From positions 310,001 through 374,000 of the forward strand of contig NZ_NSFV01000001.1 of the NCBI RefSeq assembly GCF_002295115.1: a stretch of DNA of 64,000 nt. Reading direction: 5' to 3'. This stretch comes from Mesorhizobium sp. WSM4311. GTDB lineage: Bacteria; Pseudomonadota; Alphaproteobacteria; Rhizobiales; Rhizobiaceae. This document shows, piece by piece, positions 9,601-16,373 of the stretch (within the stretch, counting starts at the first letter, position 1; every line of letters starts with the position of its first letter). The notes below the pieces were generated by a model. That model made no database searches. It worked only from the letters and a program-made list of their open reading frames with translations, and was not told the origin of the DNA. The translations under genes were made by a program, and so were the position numbers.

Positions 9601-10575
9601 TCCGGCACGGCGACGCTCAGGGGTTTGCAGGTGGCGGGCGTCAATCCCGACGCGTTCAACGCTCTGCTGGCCAAGGCGGACGCGATCGGGCGCGACATCG
9701 ATGCGGCCAAGACCGCTGATTTCGCGCCCGGGATCGCCGCCGATGGCAATTTCCCCGCCGGGAATGCCGACATCGCCTTCACGATCGCCGGCGGCACGCT
9801 GAGGGCACCGCCGATCAGCCTCGAAAACCCGGAGGCGACCTTGTCCGCCGATGTCACGGCCGATCTCAATACCAGCACGGTTTCCGCCAAGGGCGCCATT
9901 ACCTATCGGCCCGGCGATGAGGCGCTGGTCGGTTCCGAGCCGGTCGTCAATTTCACCGCCGAGGGGCCGTTCGGCGCCGTCAAACGGCAGTTCGACAGCG
10001 AGCCTTTGGCGCAGTTCCTGACCCAGCGCGCGCTGGAGAAGGAGCAGCAGCGCGTCGAGGCGATGCAGGCGGCGTTGCTGGAGAAGCAACGCCTGCGGCG
10101 CGAAGTGCGCTACTATGCGGCACTGCAGGACGCGCGCGACAAGGCCGCCGAGGAACTGCGCCAGCAGGAAGAGGCGGCGCGGCTGAAAGCCGAGGCCGAT
10201 GCCAAGGCGAAAGCGGAGGCTGACGCCCAGGCGCAGGCTGAAGCGGATGCCAAGGCGAAGGCCGACGCGGAAGCGAAAGCCAAGGCTGATGCCGACGCGA
10301 AGGCCAAAGCCGATGCCGACGCCAAGGCCGCGGCCGAGCGGCAAGCCGCCGACGAAGCAGCCAAGGCGCAGGCCGAGCAGGAGCGCCAGAAGGCGGAAGA
10401 GGCGATGCGCATCGCCACGCAGGAAAAGGCCAGGCTGGAAGCCGAACGCAAGGCCGCCGAACAGGCGCCCAAGATCGAGCCTGTGCCGTTGCCGCAAGCC
10501 AACGACAACCCGCCGCCAGCCAAGCCGAAGTCCAATCCGTTCACGATCGATAATTTGTTGAAGTCGTTGCAGTAG
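6619..10575 (+). CDS. AsmA family inner-membrane protein with long coiled-coil tail
   Basis: The 1318-residue protein has one N-terminal membrane anchor (about residues 5-25), then a long periplasmic beta-rich region of AsmA type with repeated segments of the form DLxLxxGLLxVxxL, and an AsmA-like C-terminal domain. AsmA-like proteins bridge the envelope and are linked to phospholipid transport to the outer membrane and to outer-membrane assembly. Unusually, from about residue 1130 the protein becomes a highly charged Ala/Lys/Glu coiled coil, with a near-perfect short repeat (about residues 1188-1245), ending in a Pro-rich tail. Start ATG 6619 has CGGAGC 5 nt upstream. It is divergent from the Dyp peroxidase. 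Confidence 0.88.
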   Translation: MLARLFVIFGGLFVLVLCAALVVPYFVDWTGYRAQFEREASAILGRKVTVQGDATARLLPFPSVTFSSVAVAGGPNGQPAMTVETFSMDAELAPFLRGEVLIFDMRLVHPKATIDIANDGTVDWAMRPSSPFDLNQISIEKLTVTEGQIELRHAAGGRSHIFSEINSTISAKSLAGPWRMDGTLRLDGLRTTVAASTGKAEGTGQMRLRLKADPDAYPLVIETDGNAGIANGAAVYSGQFKISGADKNSAQLRGTDGETVKVSAGKPDPGFRLNGKFSLDHQKLGVDEFRFETGPLDNPYTAEGKASVDLGQKPNFAIEANGAQVQFDEAVGAEAGTGLTLDQRIAGLEQALIALPKPTIPGTVEVKLPAVVAGDTTVRDVHLSAEPAEGGWSVKSLAATLPGRTTLEADGMLSVEGHFGFTGSLLLAVAQPSGFAAWLSKDVDEAIRRLPAAGFKAKVDLTEKRQAFSDLELILGKAKFSGRIDSSQPDEARPSVLMRLEGGELDVDGLAAFASIFVSDKGANRFADRDLDFQIKAGPVSAGGLTADTVDTALRLRDGLLEVDRLSVGGLAGASISATGRIKDFPASPTGKLDASVVAVDLKPLIDVAAQHYPDNAVLKGLASRAAAYPDLFQDARVDLVASAADNGDGTTGLAVSGQGNAGGSAFSASLSGKGAPDKLLEAPVTLTFNAKNPDATALLALYGLPALPLGMLGEATTDIQAKGTLGGGLATTFSLAGNDFKASFEGTVADTPQGPAAKGKINLDAADIEPWLMTSGIGLPGMGAGMSTSLSAQGDYGNGLLVLDNVSGAINEAAVSGDVNIDAKDGVPHLAGALALDELDLDPMAVALFGDSAFLVDKNGADKSASEKGGSWPAAPFSQKSSLPFTAALDLTTAALAAGPFATAYDAAFSLKLDQEGIRVSDLKAKFLGGALTGLFELKNNEGTGLFTGQMKLAGADLATVLPDSGIGGVGDFSTTLSTSGKSVDAMIAALSGSGTATLRGLQVAGVNPDAFNALLAKADAIGRDIDAAKTADFAPGIAADGNFPAGNADIAFTIAGGTLRAPPISLENPEATLSADVTADLNTSTVSAKGAITYRPGDEALVGSEPVVNFTAEGPFGAVKRQFDSEPLAQFLTQRALEKEQQRVEAMQAALLEKQRLRREVRYYAALQDARDKAAEELRQQEEAARLKAEADAKAKAEADAQAQAEADAKAKADAEAKAKADADAKAKADADAKAAAERQAADEAAKAQAEQERQKAEEAMRIATQEKARLEAERKAAEQAPKIEPVPLPQANDNPPPAKPKSNPFTIDNLLKSLQ
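10180..10350 (+). repeat. Coding tandem repeat (Ala-Lys-Ala-Glu/Asp-Ala units)
   Basis: Inside the AsmA gene, units encoding variants of KADAEAKA and KAEADAKA are repeated many times with synonymous drift, giving a charged alpha-helical stretch. The repeat is visible at both DNA and protein level, so copy number could vary between strains by slippage. Confidence 0.8.
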
Positions 10576-10617
10576 CGGTAGGGCGGTTGCGCGAAGCCTT
10601 CCCGTTCCGAAATCGTG

Positions 10618-11505
10618 TTAGAGAACGAGCATCTCGGCACTGTCAGCGACATAGCGGGCGTGGCGGAAATCGCGGATGGCGGCAAGCCTGCCGTCCTGCC
10701 AGGCCAGCAGGATGAAATAGGCGGGTCGCGCCGTCGGGTCGTTGGGATTGCGGACGAGGATTGCCGGCCTGTCTTCAACGAAGCCGGGTACGAGATGCCA
10801 ATCCTGCACCTTGGAATAGTTGCCGAAATAGGTGCCGACTTCCTTGCTGCCGTTGAGCCGTGCCCTGGCCACCAGTTCCAGCCGCACCTCTTCAGCCAGC
10901 ATATCGCGCACCGCGTCGAAATCACGGGCATTGAAGCGATCGATATAGGCGTTGAGCAACTGACGTTCCGTGGCGCTCAGTCTCGGGAGAGGGCGGTCGT
11001 CGGGCTCGTGCGCAATCTGGCGCAGCCGGTCGCGGCCGCGATGCAGCGCGGCCTTGACCGCGGGGATGCTGGTATCGAGCGTGGCGCTGATCTCCTGCAG
11101 GGAGTAGCCCAGAACGTCCATCATGATGACGCTGCTTCGCTGCGTGACGGGAAGGCGCATGAAGGTATGCAGCCCCGCAGAAGCGGCCTGGCGATCGATG
11201 GTGGGATTCGCCGGGTCGACGATCATGTCCAAATCCTCGTCGGAATAGGCCTGTTCGCGGGTGCGGCGGCGCAGGAAATCGAGCGCCGTATTGTGGGCTA
11301 TGCGAAACAGCCAGCCTTCCGGATTGGCGATCGGGCCGGCACCGGGCAAGGCCTCGATCGCCTTGGCCAGCGCCTCCTGCAACACATCCTCGCCATCGAA
11401 GACCGAGCCCGTAATGCGAGCACAGTAGCGGTGCAGCTTGGGGCGCGATTCCCCAAACAGGCGCTCGAAGAGCCCACGCTGCCCGCCGGGAATGGGAATG
11501 TTCAT
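10618..11505 (-). CDS. ECF sigma factor with C-terminal SnoaL-like domain
   Basis: The 295-residue protein has sigma region 2 (about residues 10-75, with VFDGEDVLQEAL and GWLFRIAHNTALDFLR), region 4 (about 115-165, with GYSLQEISATLDTSIPAVKAALHRGRDRL) and a C-terminal SnoaL/NTF2-like domain (about 185-290) replacing an anti-sigma partner, as in SigJ/ECF41-type factors where this domain modulates activity in cis. Start ATG 11505 has GGAGG upstream; the longer reading frame start lacks one. The preceding gene ends 31 bp upstream, so the two are probably one operon. No anti-sigma gene is adjacent. Signal unknown. Confidence 0.88.
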   Translation of the reverse strand: MNIPIPGGQRGLFERLFGESRPKLHRYCARITGSVFDGEDVLQEALAKAIEALPGAGPIANPEGWLFRIAHNTALDFLRRRTREQAYSDEDLDMIVDPANPTIDRQAASAGLHTFMRLPVTQRSSVIMMDVLGYSLQEISATLDTSIPAVKAALHRGRDRLRQIAHEPDDRPLPRLSATERQLLNAYIDRFNARDFDAVRDMLAEEVRLELVARARLNGSKEVGTYFGNYSKVQDWHLVPGFVEDRPAILVRNPNDPTARPAYFILLAWQDGRLAAIRDFRHARYVADSAEMLVL

Positions 11506-11536
11506 GAGCCTCCGTTCTGCGCCTCGTCTGCCTCGA

Positions 11537-11842
11537 TCAGGCATCCAGCATCCGGTAGCTGCCTATCACGGCCATCTCGTCGCGTTGCGGAGATTCGCTG
11601 CAGCGATCCCCGAAGCCGCTTTGAAAAGCCTTGAATGTGGCCAGGCCGGTGATGCTATCAGAATGCGCATCGGTTTGCGTTTCGACCAGATGGATGAATG
11701 TCCCATCGGCGGCGCGCAACGTCAGGTAGCGGACGCCGTCCGGCGATTTGTTGCGCAATTCCCGGAAAACGGCCTGGATCAGCCGCTCGTTCTCATCGGC
11801 TCGTTCGGGCTTCATCTTGTAGCGTATCAGATGGCGTTTCAT
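11537..11842 (-). CDS. Small conserved protein upstream of ECF sigma factor
   Basis: This 101-residue protein starts MKRHLIRYKMKPERADENERLI and looks like a small alpha+beta barrel of the antibiotic-monooxygenase/dimeric ferredoxin-like type (alternating strands, helix ENERLIQAVFRELR, strand VRYLTLRAADGTFIHLVE). ATG at 11842 follows GAGGAAG, so the longer reading frame is not used. It is likely cotranscribed with the downstream sigma factor. The fold call is tentative and no reaction is assigned. Confidence 0.6.
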   Translation of the reverse strand: MKRHLIRYKMKPERADENERLIQAVFRELRNKSPDGVRYLTLRAADGTFIHLVETQTDAHSDSITGLATFKAFQSGFGDRCSESPQRDEMAVIGSYRMLDA

Positions 11843-11969
11843 CGCTGGTCTTCCTCTCGATTGCCTTGCGCGCCCTTTGGGCCTCTCATCGCCTAGACGA
11901 TGCCGGGAAGCCAAAAGATGCGGGCACCCGAAAAATAAAAAGCGCCATTCAGCGCAGGATGCCGAAGCG

Positions 11970-12425
11970 TCACTCGCGGCCCTGATCGAGCAGACGCCTC
12001 AGCATGGGCTCGATGCGCGAAAGCTCGTCGAGATGCGCCGCCGACAGTTCGGCCAGGCGATCGTCGGCGCGTTCGGTCAGCCGCAGCAGCACGCGGCGAT
12101 GGTCGTCCTTGTCCTGATCGCGCACGACCATGCCGGCTTCACTCAGGCGGTTGACCAGCTCGACGGCGCTGTGATGGCGGATGCGCAGGCGCTCCGCCAG
12201 ATCGCCGACCGTCATCGGTCCGCCGCCCGGATAGCCCTTGATCGCCAGCAAGGCCTGATGCTGGCGCGGCGTCAGCCCGGCGTCTTCGGCCTGCAGCTGG
12301 CTGAATTCGAGGAAGCGGCGGATCAGATAGCGAAACTCCGACAGCCGCTGGTAGTCGGCCAATTCGATGGTGGGGCGAGATTTCCTGGGCTGCGTCATTC
12401 CCGACATTTGTTCCATTCCGGCCAA
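11970..12425 (-). CDS. MarR family transcriptional regulator
   Basis: The 151-residue protein has a central winged helix-turn-helix with the MarR pattern (LTPRQHQALLAIKGYPGGGPMTVGDLAERL then HHSAVELVNRLSEAGMVVRDQDKDDHRRVLLRLTERA, the last part being the wing). It should act as a dimeric repressor. Several Met codons within the first ten residues could serve as start. It is transcribed away from a ClC-type chloride channel gene, with a perfect 15-bp palindrome at 12465-12479 between them, a good candidate for its operator. Confidence 0.9.
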   Translation of the reverse strand: MAGMEQMSGMTQPRKSRPTIELADYQRLSEFRYLIRRFLEFSQLQAEDAGLTPRQHQALLAIKGYPGGGPMTVGDLAERLRIRHHSAVELVNRLSEAGMVVRDQDKDDHRRVLLRLTERADDRLAELSAAHLDELSRIEPMLRRLLDQGRE

Positions 12426-12464
12426 AGGCTCAAACGGTTTTGATGGAGAACCAGCTTGAATTTA

Positions 12465-12479
12465 TATCGTGTTACGATA
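12465..12479. promoter_or_regulatory. Candidate MarR operator
   Basis: Perfect inverted repeat TATCGT-GTT-ACGATA (6-bp arms, 3-bp spacer), 40 bp upstream of the MarR start and 79 bp upstream of the ClC start at 12558. Its location and size suit a MarR dimer that could repress both divergent genes. Confidence 0.5.
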
Positions 12480-12557
12480 CATAGCGAGCCGACACAGCCG
12501 GCCGGCGTCTTCGCCGTGCCGCGTATTCGAGATCCGGCCGTCGCCAGAAAGCCCGCC

Positions 12558-14354
12558 ATGAAGCTCTCCGAAAACAACCATCTCAGGGATTTCACCACCG
12601 ATGCGCGGGTGCTGACCATCGCTACCATCGCCGTGGTGGTCGCCACGGCTGGGCTGTTCGCCGGCATCGTGCTTTTGAAACTGATCCGGCTTGCCACCAA
12701 CATTGCCTATTTTGGCCAGTTCACGTTCGCCGATCTGAAATTGCAGGATACGCCGCTTGGGCTTGCAGCGGTGGTGGTGCCGGTCATCGGCGCCCTGATC
12801 ATCGGGCTGATGGCGCGCTACGGCAGCGAGAAGATCCGTGGCCATGGCATTCCCGAAGCGATCGAGGCGATCCTGCTCGGGCGCTCGAAACTCGATGCCA
12901 AGGTTGCGATCCTGAAGCCGTTGTCGTCGGCGATCTCGATCGGCTCAGGCGGGCCGTTCGGCGCCGAAGGCCCAATCATCATGACCGGCGGCGCGATCGG
13001 CTCGCTGATCGCGCAGATGCTGCCGGTCACCGACAATGAACGCAAGACGCTACTGGTGGCTGGCGCGGCAGCGGGCATGACCACCGTGTTCGGCACGCCG
13101 ATCGCGGCCATCATGCTGGCGGTGGAACTGCTGCTGTTCGAATGGACGCCGCGCTCCTTCATTCCCGTGGCGGTTGCCGCGATCATTGCCGAGGTCGAGC
13201 GCACCGTGCTGCATTTGCCTGGGCCGATCTTTCCGTTTCAGGGCGGCATGGCGATCTCGTTCACCGGGCTTGGCGGCTGGGTTCTGGTCGGCATCTGCGC
13301 CGGCCTGCTGTCGGGGCTGCTCACCCAGATGGTCTATGCCTGCGAGGACGCCTTCCAGAAACTGCCCATCCACTGGATGTGGTGGCCGATGATCGGCGGC
13401 CTGGTGGTCGGCATTGGCGGGCTGATCGAGCCGCGGGCGCTTGGCGTCGGTTACGACAACATCGCCGACATGCTGGATGGCCGCACGCTCGCGGCCGCCG
13501 CGCTGCTGCTGTTGGTGGTCAAGGCCATCATCTGGTCGGTGGCGCTCGGTTCGGGAACATCAGGGGGCGTGCTGGCGCCGCTGCTGATCATGGGTGGCGC
13601 AATGGGTGCGGTGCTCGCCGGCATCCTGCCCGCGGCGGATCCGGGCTTCTGGGCCCTGCTTGCGATGTCGGCGACCATGGGCGGCACGATGCGGGCGCCG
13701 CTGACGGCGACGTTCTTTGCCGTGGAACTGACTGGCAACACGCATGTGCTGGTGCCGCTGATCGCGGCTTGTGCCGCGGCGCACGCCGTCACCGTGCTCC
13801 TGATGAAACGGTCGATCCTGACCGAGAAGATCGCCAGGCGCGGGCACCACCTCGTGCGCGAATACCGCGTCGACCCGTTCGCGCTGACCAGGGTGCGCGA
13901 GGTGATGACGGTGCAGGTCGAGAGCGTGCCGGCGACGATGACGCTGCATGGCGCGGCGGCGTTCCTGACCGCGCCGCAAACCCGGCATCCGAGCTTCCCG
14001 GTCATCGACGAGAACAGGCGGGTGCTCGGCCTCATCGATCCGCCGGCGATCCTGCGCTGGCGCCGTGCCGGCAAGCACAGGACGACGACGCTCGGCGACC
14101 TGCTTGCTGGAAGCAAGGTGACGCTTGCCTATCCCGACGAGTATCTCGAAGGCCTCTCCGACAAGCTGTTGATGGCCAATGTCTCGCATCTACCGGTCGT
14201 GACCCGCGAAAGCCTGCAACTGATCGGCTATGTCGGCTGGAAGGACCTGATGCGCGTGCGGTCGAGGAAACAGGCCGAGGAACGCGACCGTTCGACCTTG
14301 CTTGGCTTCGGCACCAGGCGCGGGAGAAAGGCGGACGCGGTCGAAGGCGTCTAG
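12558..14354 (+). CDS. ClC family chloride channel/antiporter with CBS domains
   Basis: The 598-residue protein has about ten hydrophobic helices with ClC landmarks: GHGIPE (residues 95-100), GSGGPFGAEGP (129-139, with the gating Glu137) and GSGTSGGVLAPLL further on. The C-terminal cytoplasmic part carries a CBS pair (DPFALTRVREVMTVQVESVP onwards). It should move chloride or a related anion, possibly in exchange for protons. I prefer ATG 12558 because an upstream TTG start (12456) would place the candidate MarR operator inside the gene, although no strong ribosome site is visible. The gene overlaps the convergent RHH gene by 4 bp. Confidence 0.88.
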   Translation: MKLSENNHLRDFTTDARVLTIATIAVVVATAGLFAGIVLLKLIRLATNIAYFGQFTFADLKLQDTPLGLAAVVVPVIGALIIGLMARYGSEKIRGHGIPEAIEAILLGRSKLDAKVAILKPLSSAISIGSGGPFGAEGPIIMTGGAIGSLIAQMLPVTDNERKTLLVAGAAAGMTTVFGTPIAAIMLAVELLLFEWTPRSFIPVAVAAIIAEVERTVLHLPGPIFPFQGGMAISFTGLGGWVLVGICAGLLSGLLTQMVYACEDAFQKLPIHWMWWPMIGGLVVGIGGLIEPRALGVGYDNIADMLDGRTLAAAALLLLVVKAIIWSVALGSGTSGGVLAPLLIMGGAMGAVLAGILPAADPGFWALLAMSATMGGTMRAPLTATFFAVELTGNTHVLVPLIAACAAAHAVTVLLMKRSILTEKIARRGHHLVREYRVDPFALTRVREVMTVQVESVPATMTLHGAAAFLTAPQTRHPSFPVIDENRRVLGLIDPPAILRWRRAGKHRTTTLGDLLAGSKVTLAYPDEYLEGLSDKLLMANVSHLPVVTRESLQLIGYVGWKDLMRVRSRKQAEERDRSTLLGFGTRRGRKADAVEGV

Positions 14355-14578
14355 CCCAAGCCAGTTCCGCGCTTCGCCCATTCCAGGACATGAAGCCGCA
14401 GCGCCGAGGACAGGTTGGTGTCGCGGGGCCGCGTCTCATCGACTTCGGCGACGAGTGCGGCCAGCGTCAGCTTTCTCGCCGCCGCGATGGCGACGAGGTC
14501 GTCATAGAAGGGCTTTTCGAGGGAATAGCTGGTGCGATGGCCGCGAATGGTCACCGAACGCTTTTCGACGACGCTCAC
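14351..14578 (-). CDS. Ribbon-helix-helix domain protein
   Basis: A 75-residue protein whose N-terminus (KRSVTIRGHRTSYSLEKPFYDDLVAIAAARKLTLAALVAEVD) fits the RHH_4 type ribbon-helix-helix fold seen in Rhizobiales. It would bind DNA as a dimer. It lies upstream of nothing obvious and its stop overlaps the convergent ClC gene. It is probably cotranscribed with the DUF4169 and SspB genes on the same strand. Confidence 0.75.
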   Translation of the reverse strand: MSVVEKRSVTIRGHRTSYSLEKPFYDDLVAIAAARKLTLAALVAEVDETRPRDTNLSSALRLHVLEWAKRGTGLG

Positions 14579-14602
14579 GGCCGGAGACTCACTGCCGGAG
14601 AC

Positions 14603-14797
14603 TCACTGCTTGTCCTTGCCGGACGGGTCGAGGCGATGGCCGGCGACAAATTTTTCGGCCTTGTCGGCATTCAGCCGGTCGCGTTGCTTGTCCGCCTTGG
14701 AACGGCCATGCAGGGCCCGGTTCTGTTCGGCGACACGCGTTTTCTCGTCCCGCGCCTTCTGCTTGCGAGCCTGGCGGAGATTGACGATGTCGGCCAT
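14603..14797 (-). CDS. DUF4169 family protein
   Basis: A 64-residue, strongly basic, mostly helical protein starting MADIVNLRQARKQKARDEK and ending with RLDPSGKDKQ, matching the small DUF4169 family of alphaproteobacteria. Function unknown. It sits between the RHH and SspB genes on the same strand, with gaps of 24 and 16 bp, so an operon is likely. Confidence 0.8.
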   Translation of the reverse strand: MADIVNLRQARKQKARDEKTRVAEQNRALHGRSKADKQRDRLNADKAEKFVAGHRLDPSGKDKQ

Positions 14798-14813
14798 GGC
14801 GCGGACCGCGAAG

Positions 14814-15350
14814 CTATTTCTTGCGGAAGGCGTCGAGCGAAACCACTTCGGCGCCCTTGGCGCCGGCCTCGGTCGCGGCGGGCTTCTTCTCCGGCTCGGC
14901 TGCAGCCTTCTTCTCGGCCTTCGGCTTCTTCTCGGAAACGATGGTCAGCGGCTCGGACGCCGGCTGGGCCGGTTCCTCTTCAGGCTGCGCATCGGTCTTG
15001 ACGTCGAACTCGAGCTCGAAATTCACCGAGGGATCATAGAAGCCACGCACGGCCGAGAACGGGATTTCAAGTTTCTCCGGCACGTCGGAGAAGGACAGGC
15101 CAACCTCGAAGCCGGTGTCGGTCACCTTGAGGTCCCAGTACTGGAACTGGATGACGATGGTCATCTGCTCGGGATAGCGCTCGCGCAGGCGCGACGACAC
15201 GCGCACGCCGGGCGCGCCGGTCAGGAAGGTGATGAAGAAATGATGGTTGCCGGGGAGGCCGGTGCGTGCGACCTCGGCCAGGACCTTGCGCATGACGCCG
15301 CGCAACGCCTCCTGGGCCAGAATGTCGTAGCGGATGTGGTCGTCGGCCAT
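14814..15350 (-). CDS. sspB: SspB-like ClpXP adaptor protein
   Basis: The 178-residue protein has the SspB substrate-binding fold (RYDILAQEALRGVMRKVLAEVARTGLPGNHHFFITFLTGAPGVRVS) followed by a long acidic/Lys-rich linker and a short C-terminal tail (VVSLDAFRKK) of the kind that docks on the ClpX zinc-binding domain. It should deliver ssrA-tagged proteins to ClpXP; the ssrA gene itself lies 3 kb away in this window. It is the first gene of the SspB-DUF4169-RHH group. Confidence 0.88.
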   Translation of the reverse strand: MADDHIRYDILAQEALRGVMRKVLAEVARTGLPGNHHFFITFLTGAPGVRVSSRLRERYPEQMTIVIQFQYWDLKVTDTGFEVGLSFSDVPEKLEIPFSAVRGFYDPSVNFELEFDVKTDAQPEEEPAQPASEPLTIVSEKKPKAEKKAAAEPEKKPAATEAGAKGAEVVSLDAFRKK

Positions 15351-15496
15351 GTGGTGGTCGGGTTCCGTTGAATCGTCCGCATAGCTGTAATCAAGCTTGA
15401 GCGCGGCGTAAACCTGATATAGCCCACCGTCACGTCGAAGCGAGGACTATTGCCAACGATTTGATCGGCAAGGCGGCTTTGCGGCAACCGCAAATG

Positions 15497-16186
15497 TTAT
15501 GCGTTGGCCAGCGCAGTGTGCTTTTTGACGTTGCCCGGGGAAGGGCGCCTGCCAAAAGCGCGCAGGAAGGTGCGCACGCCATTCGTCGCCGATTGCACCA
15601 CTTCGTCCTCACGCGGCGTGCCGCCGAGCATGAAGGTGGTCTGCAGTTCGGCATTGACCAGGCCGAAGAACTGGCGCGCCGCGACGTCGGGGTCATCGAT
15701 GGTGAGGTAACCGCCATAGGCGAGGCGGGCGAAGCGGGCGGCGATTGCCGGCCACGTCGTGCCCGGACCCTGTTCGCGCCATTCGGCAAACAGTTGGGGG
15801 TAGCGTTCGCCTTCGGTCTGGATCAGCTTGCGCAGGAATTTTCCGTCGCGGTTGCAGATGCAGTTCTGATTCAGGCGCACGGCAAAGCCGATCAAATCCG
15901 CTTCGAGATCGCCGGGCTGGTCAGGGAAGGTGGCAATGGTGGCGAAGATGCCGACATTGCAGCGATCCGTGAGGTCGCGCACCACGGCCATGAAGAGCTT
16001 TTCCTTGTCGCCATGGTGGTTGTAGACGGTCTGGCGCGAGACGCCGGCCTCCGCGGCGATCAGATCGATATTGGCGCCGGCAAAGCCTTCGCGGCAGAAC
16101 ACGCCGGCGGCGGCGTCGACGATCGACAGGCGCTTGGCCTCATGGCCGCGTGGCGGGGAAGTGTCAGGAGAAACGCTGGCTCTCAT
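15497..16186 (-). CDS. TetR/AcrR family transcriptional regulator
   Basis: The 229-residue protein has an N-terminal TetR helix-turn-helix (RLSIVDAAAGVFCREGFAGANIDLIAAEAGVSRQTVYNHHGDKEKLFMAV, about residues 18-70) and a C-terminal ligand-binding domain of TetR_C type. It should repress the divergent Bcr/CflA-type efflux gene: a 22-bp palindrome sits at 16213-16234, 27 bp upstream of its own start. The ligand is unknown. Confidence 0.9.
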   Translation of the reverse strand: MRASVSPDTSPPRGHEAKRLSIVDAAAGVFCREGFAGANIDLIAAEAGVSRQTVYNHHGDKEKLFMAVVRDLTDRCNVGIFATIATFPDQPGDLEADLIGFAVRLNQNCICNRDGKFLRKLIQTEGERYPQLFAEWREQGPGTTWPAIAARFARLAYGGYLTIDDPDVAARQFFGLVNAELQTTFMLGGTPREDEVVQSATNGVRTFLRAFGRRPSPGNVKKHTALANA

Positions 16187-16212
16187 CAAAATCTATATAG
16201 AGGTGATTGACG

Positions 16213-16234
16213 ATTTAGACAAGACTGTCTAAAT
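16213..16234. promoter_or_regulatory. Candidate TetR operator
   Basis: Perfect inverted repeat ATTTAGACA-AGAC-TGTCTAAAT (9-bp arms, 4-bp spacer) between the divergent TetR and MFS genes. The arms and total length are typical of TetR-family operators, and it overlaps the AT-rich region where both promoters must lie. Confidence 0.65.
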
Positions 16235-16373
16235 TTATGGACATGCGATTAAGAGATTTCGCGCCGGGAGACGACAAGATTCGCTGCTGGAGTGTCGGAA
16301 GCTCACGGGATGGAACGTCCTAGGTCAGACGTCGCCTGGCGGCGGCAACCAGATTTCGAAAGAAGCCAATATC

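Noticed and set aside
7363..10497. Long open frame (1044 codons) on the minus strand across the AsmA gene
   Set aside because: It is the antisense shadow of a high-GC gene; its product is Arg/Gly/Gln-rich without a recognisable domain and it lies wholly under a well-supported plus-strand gene.
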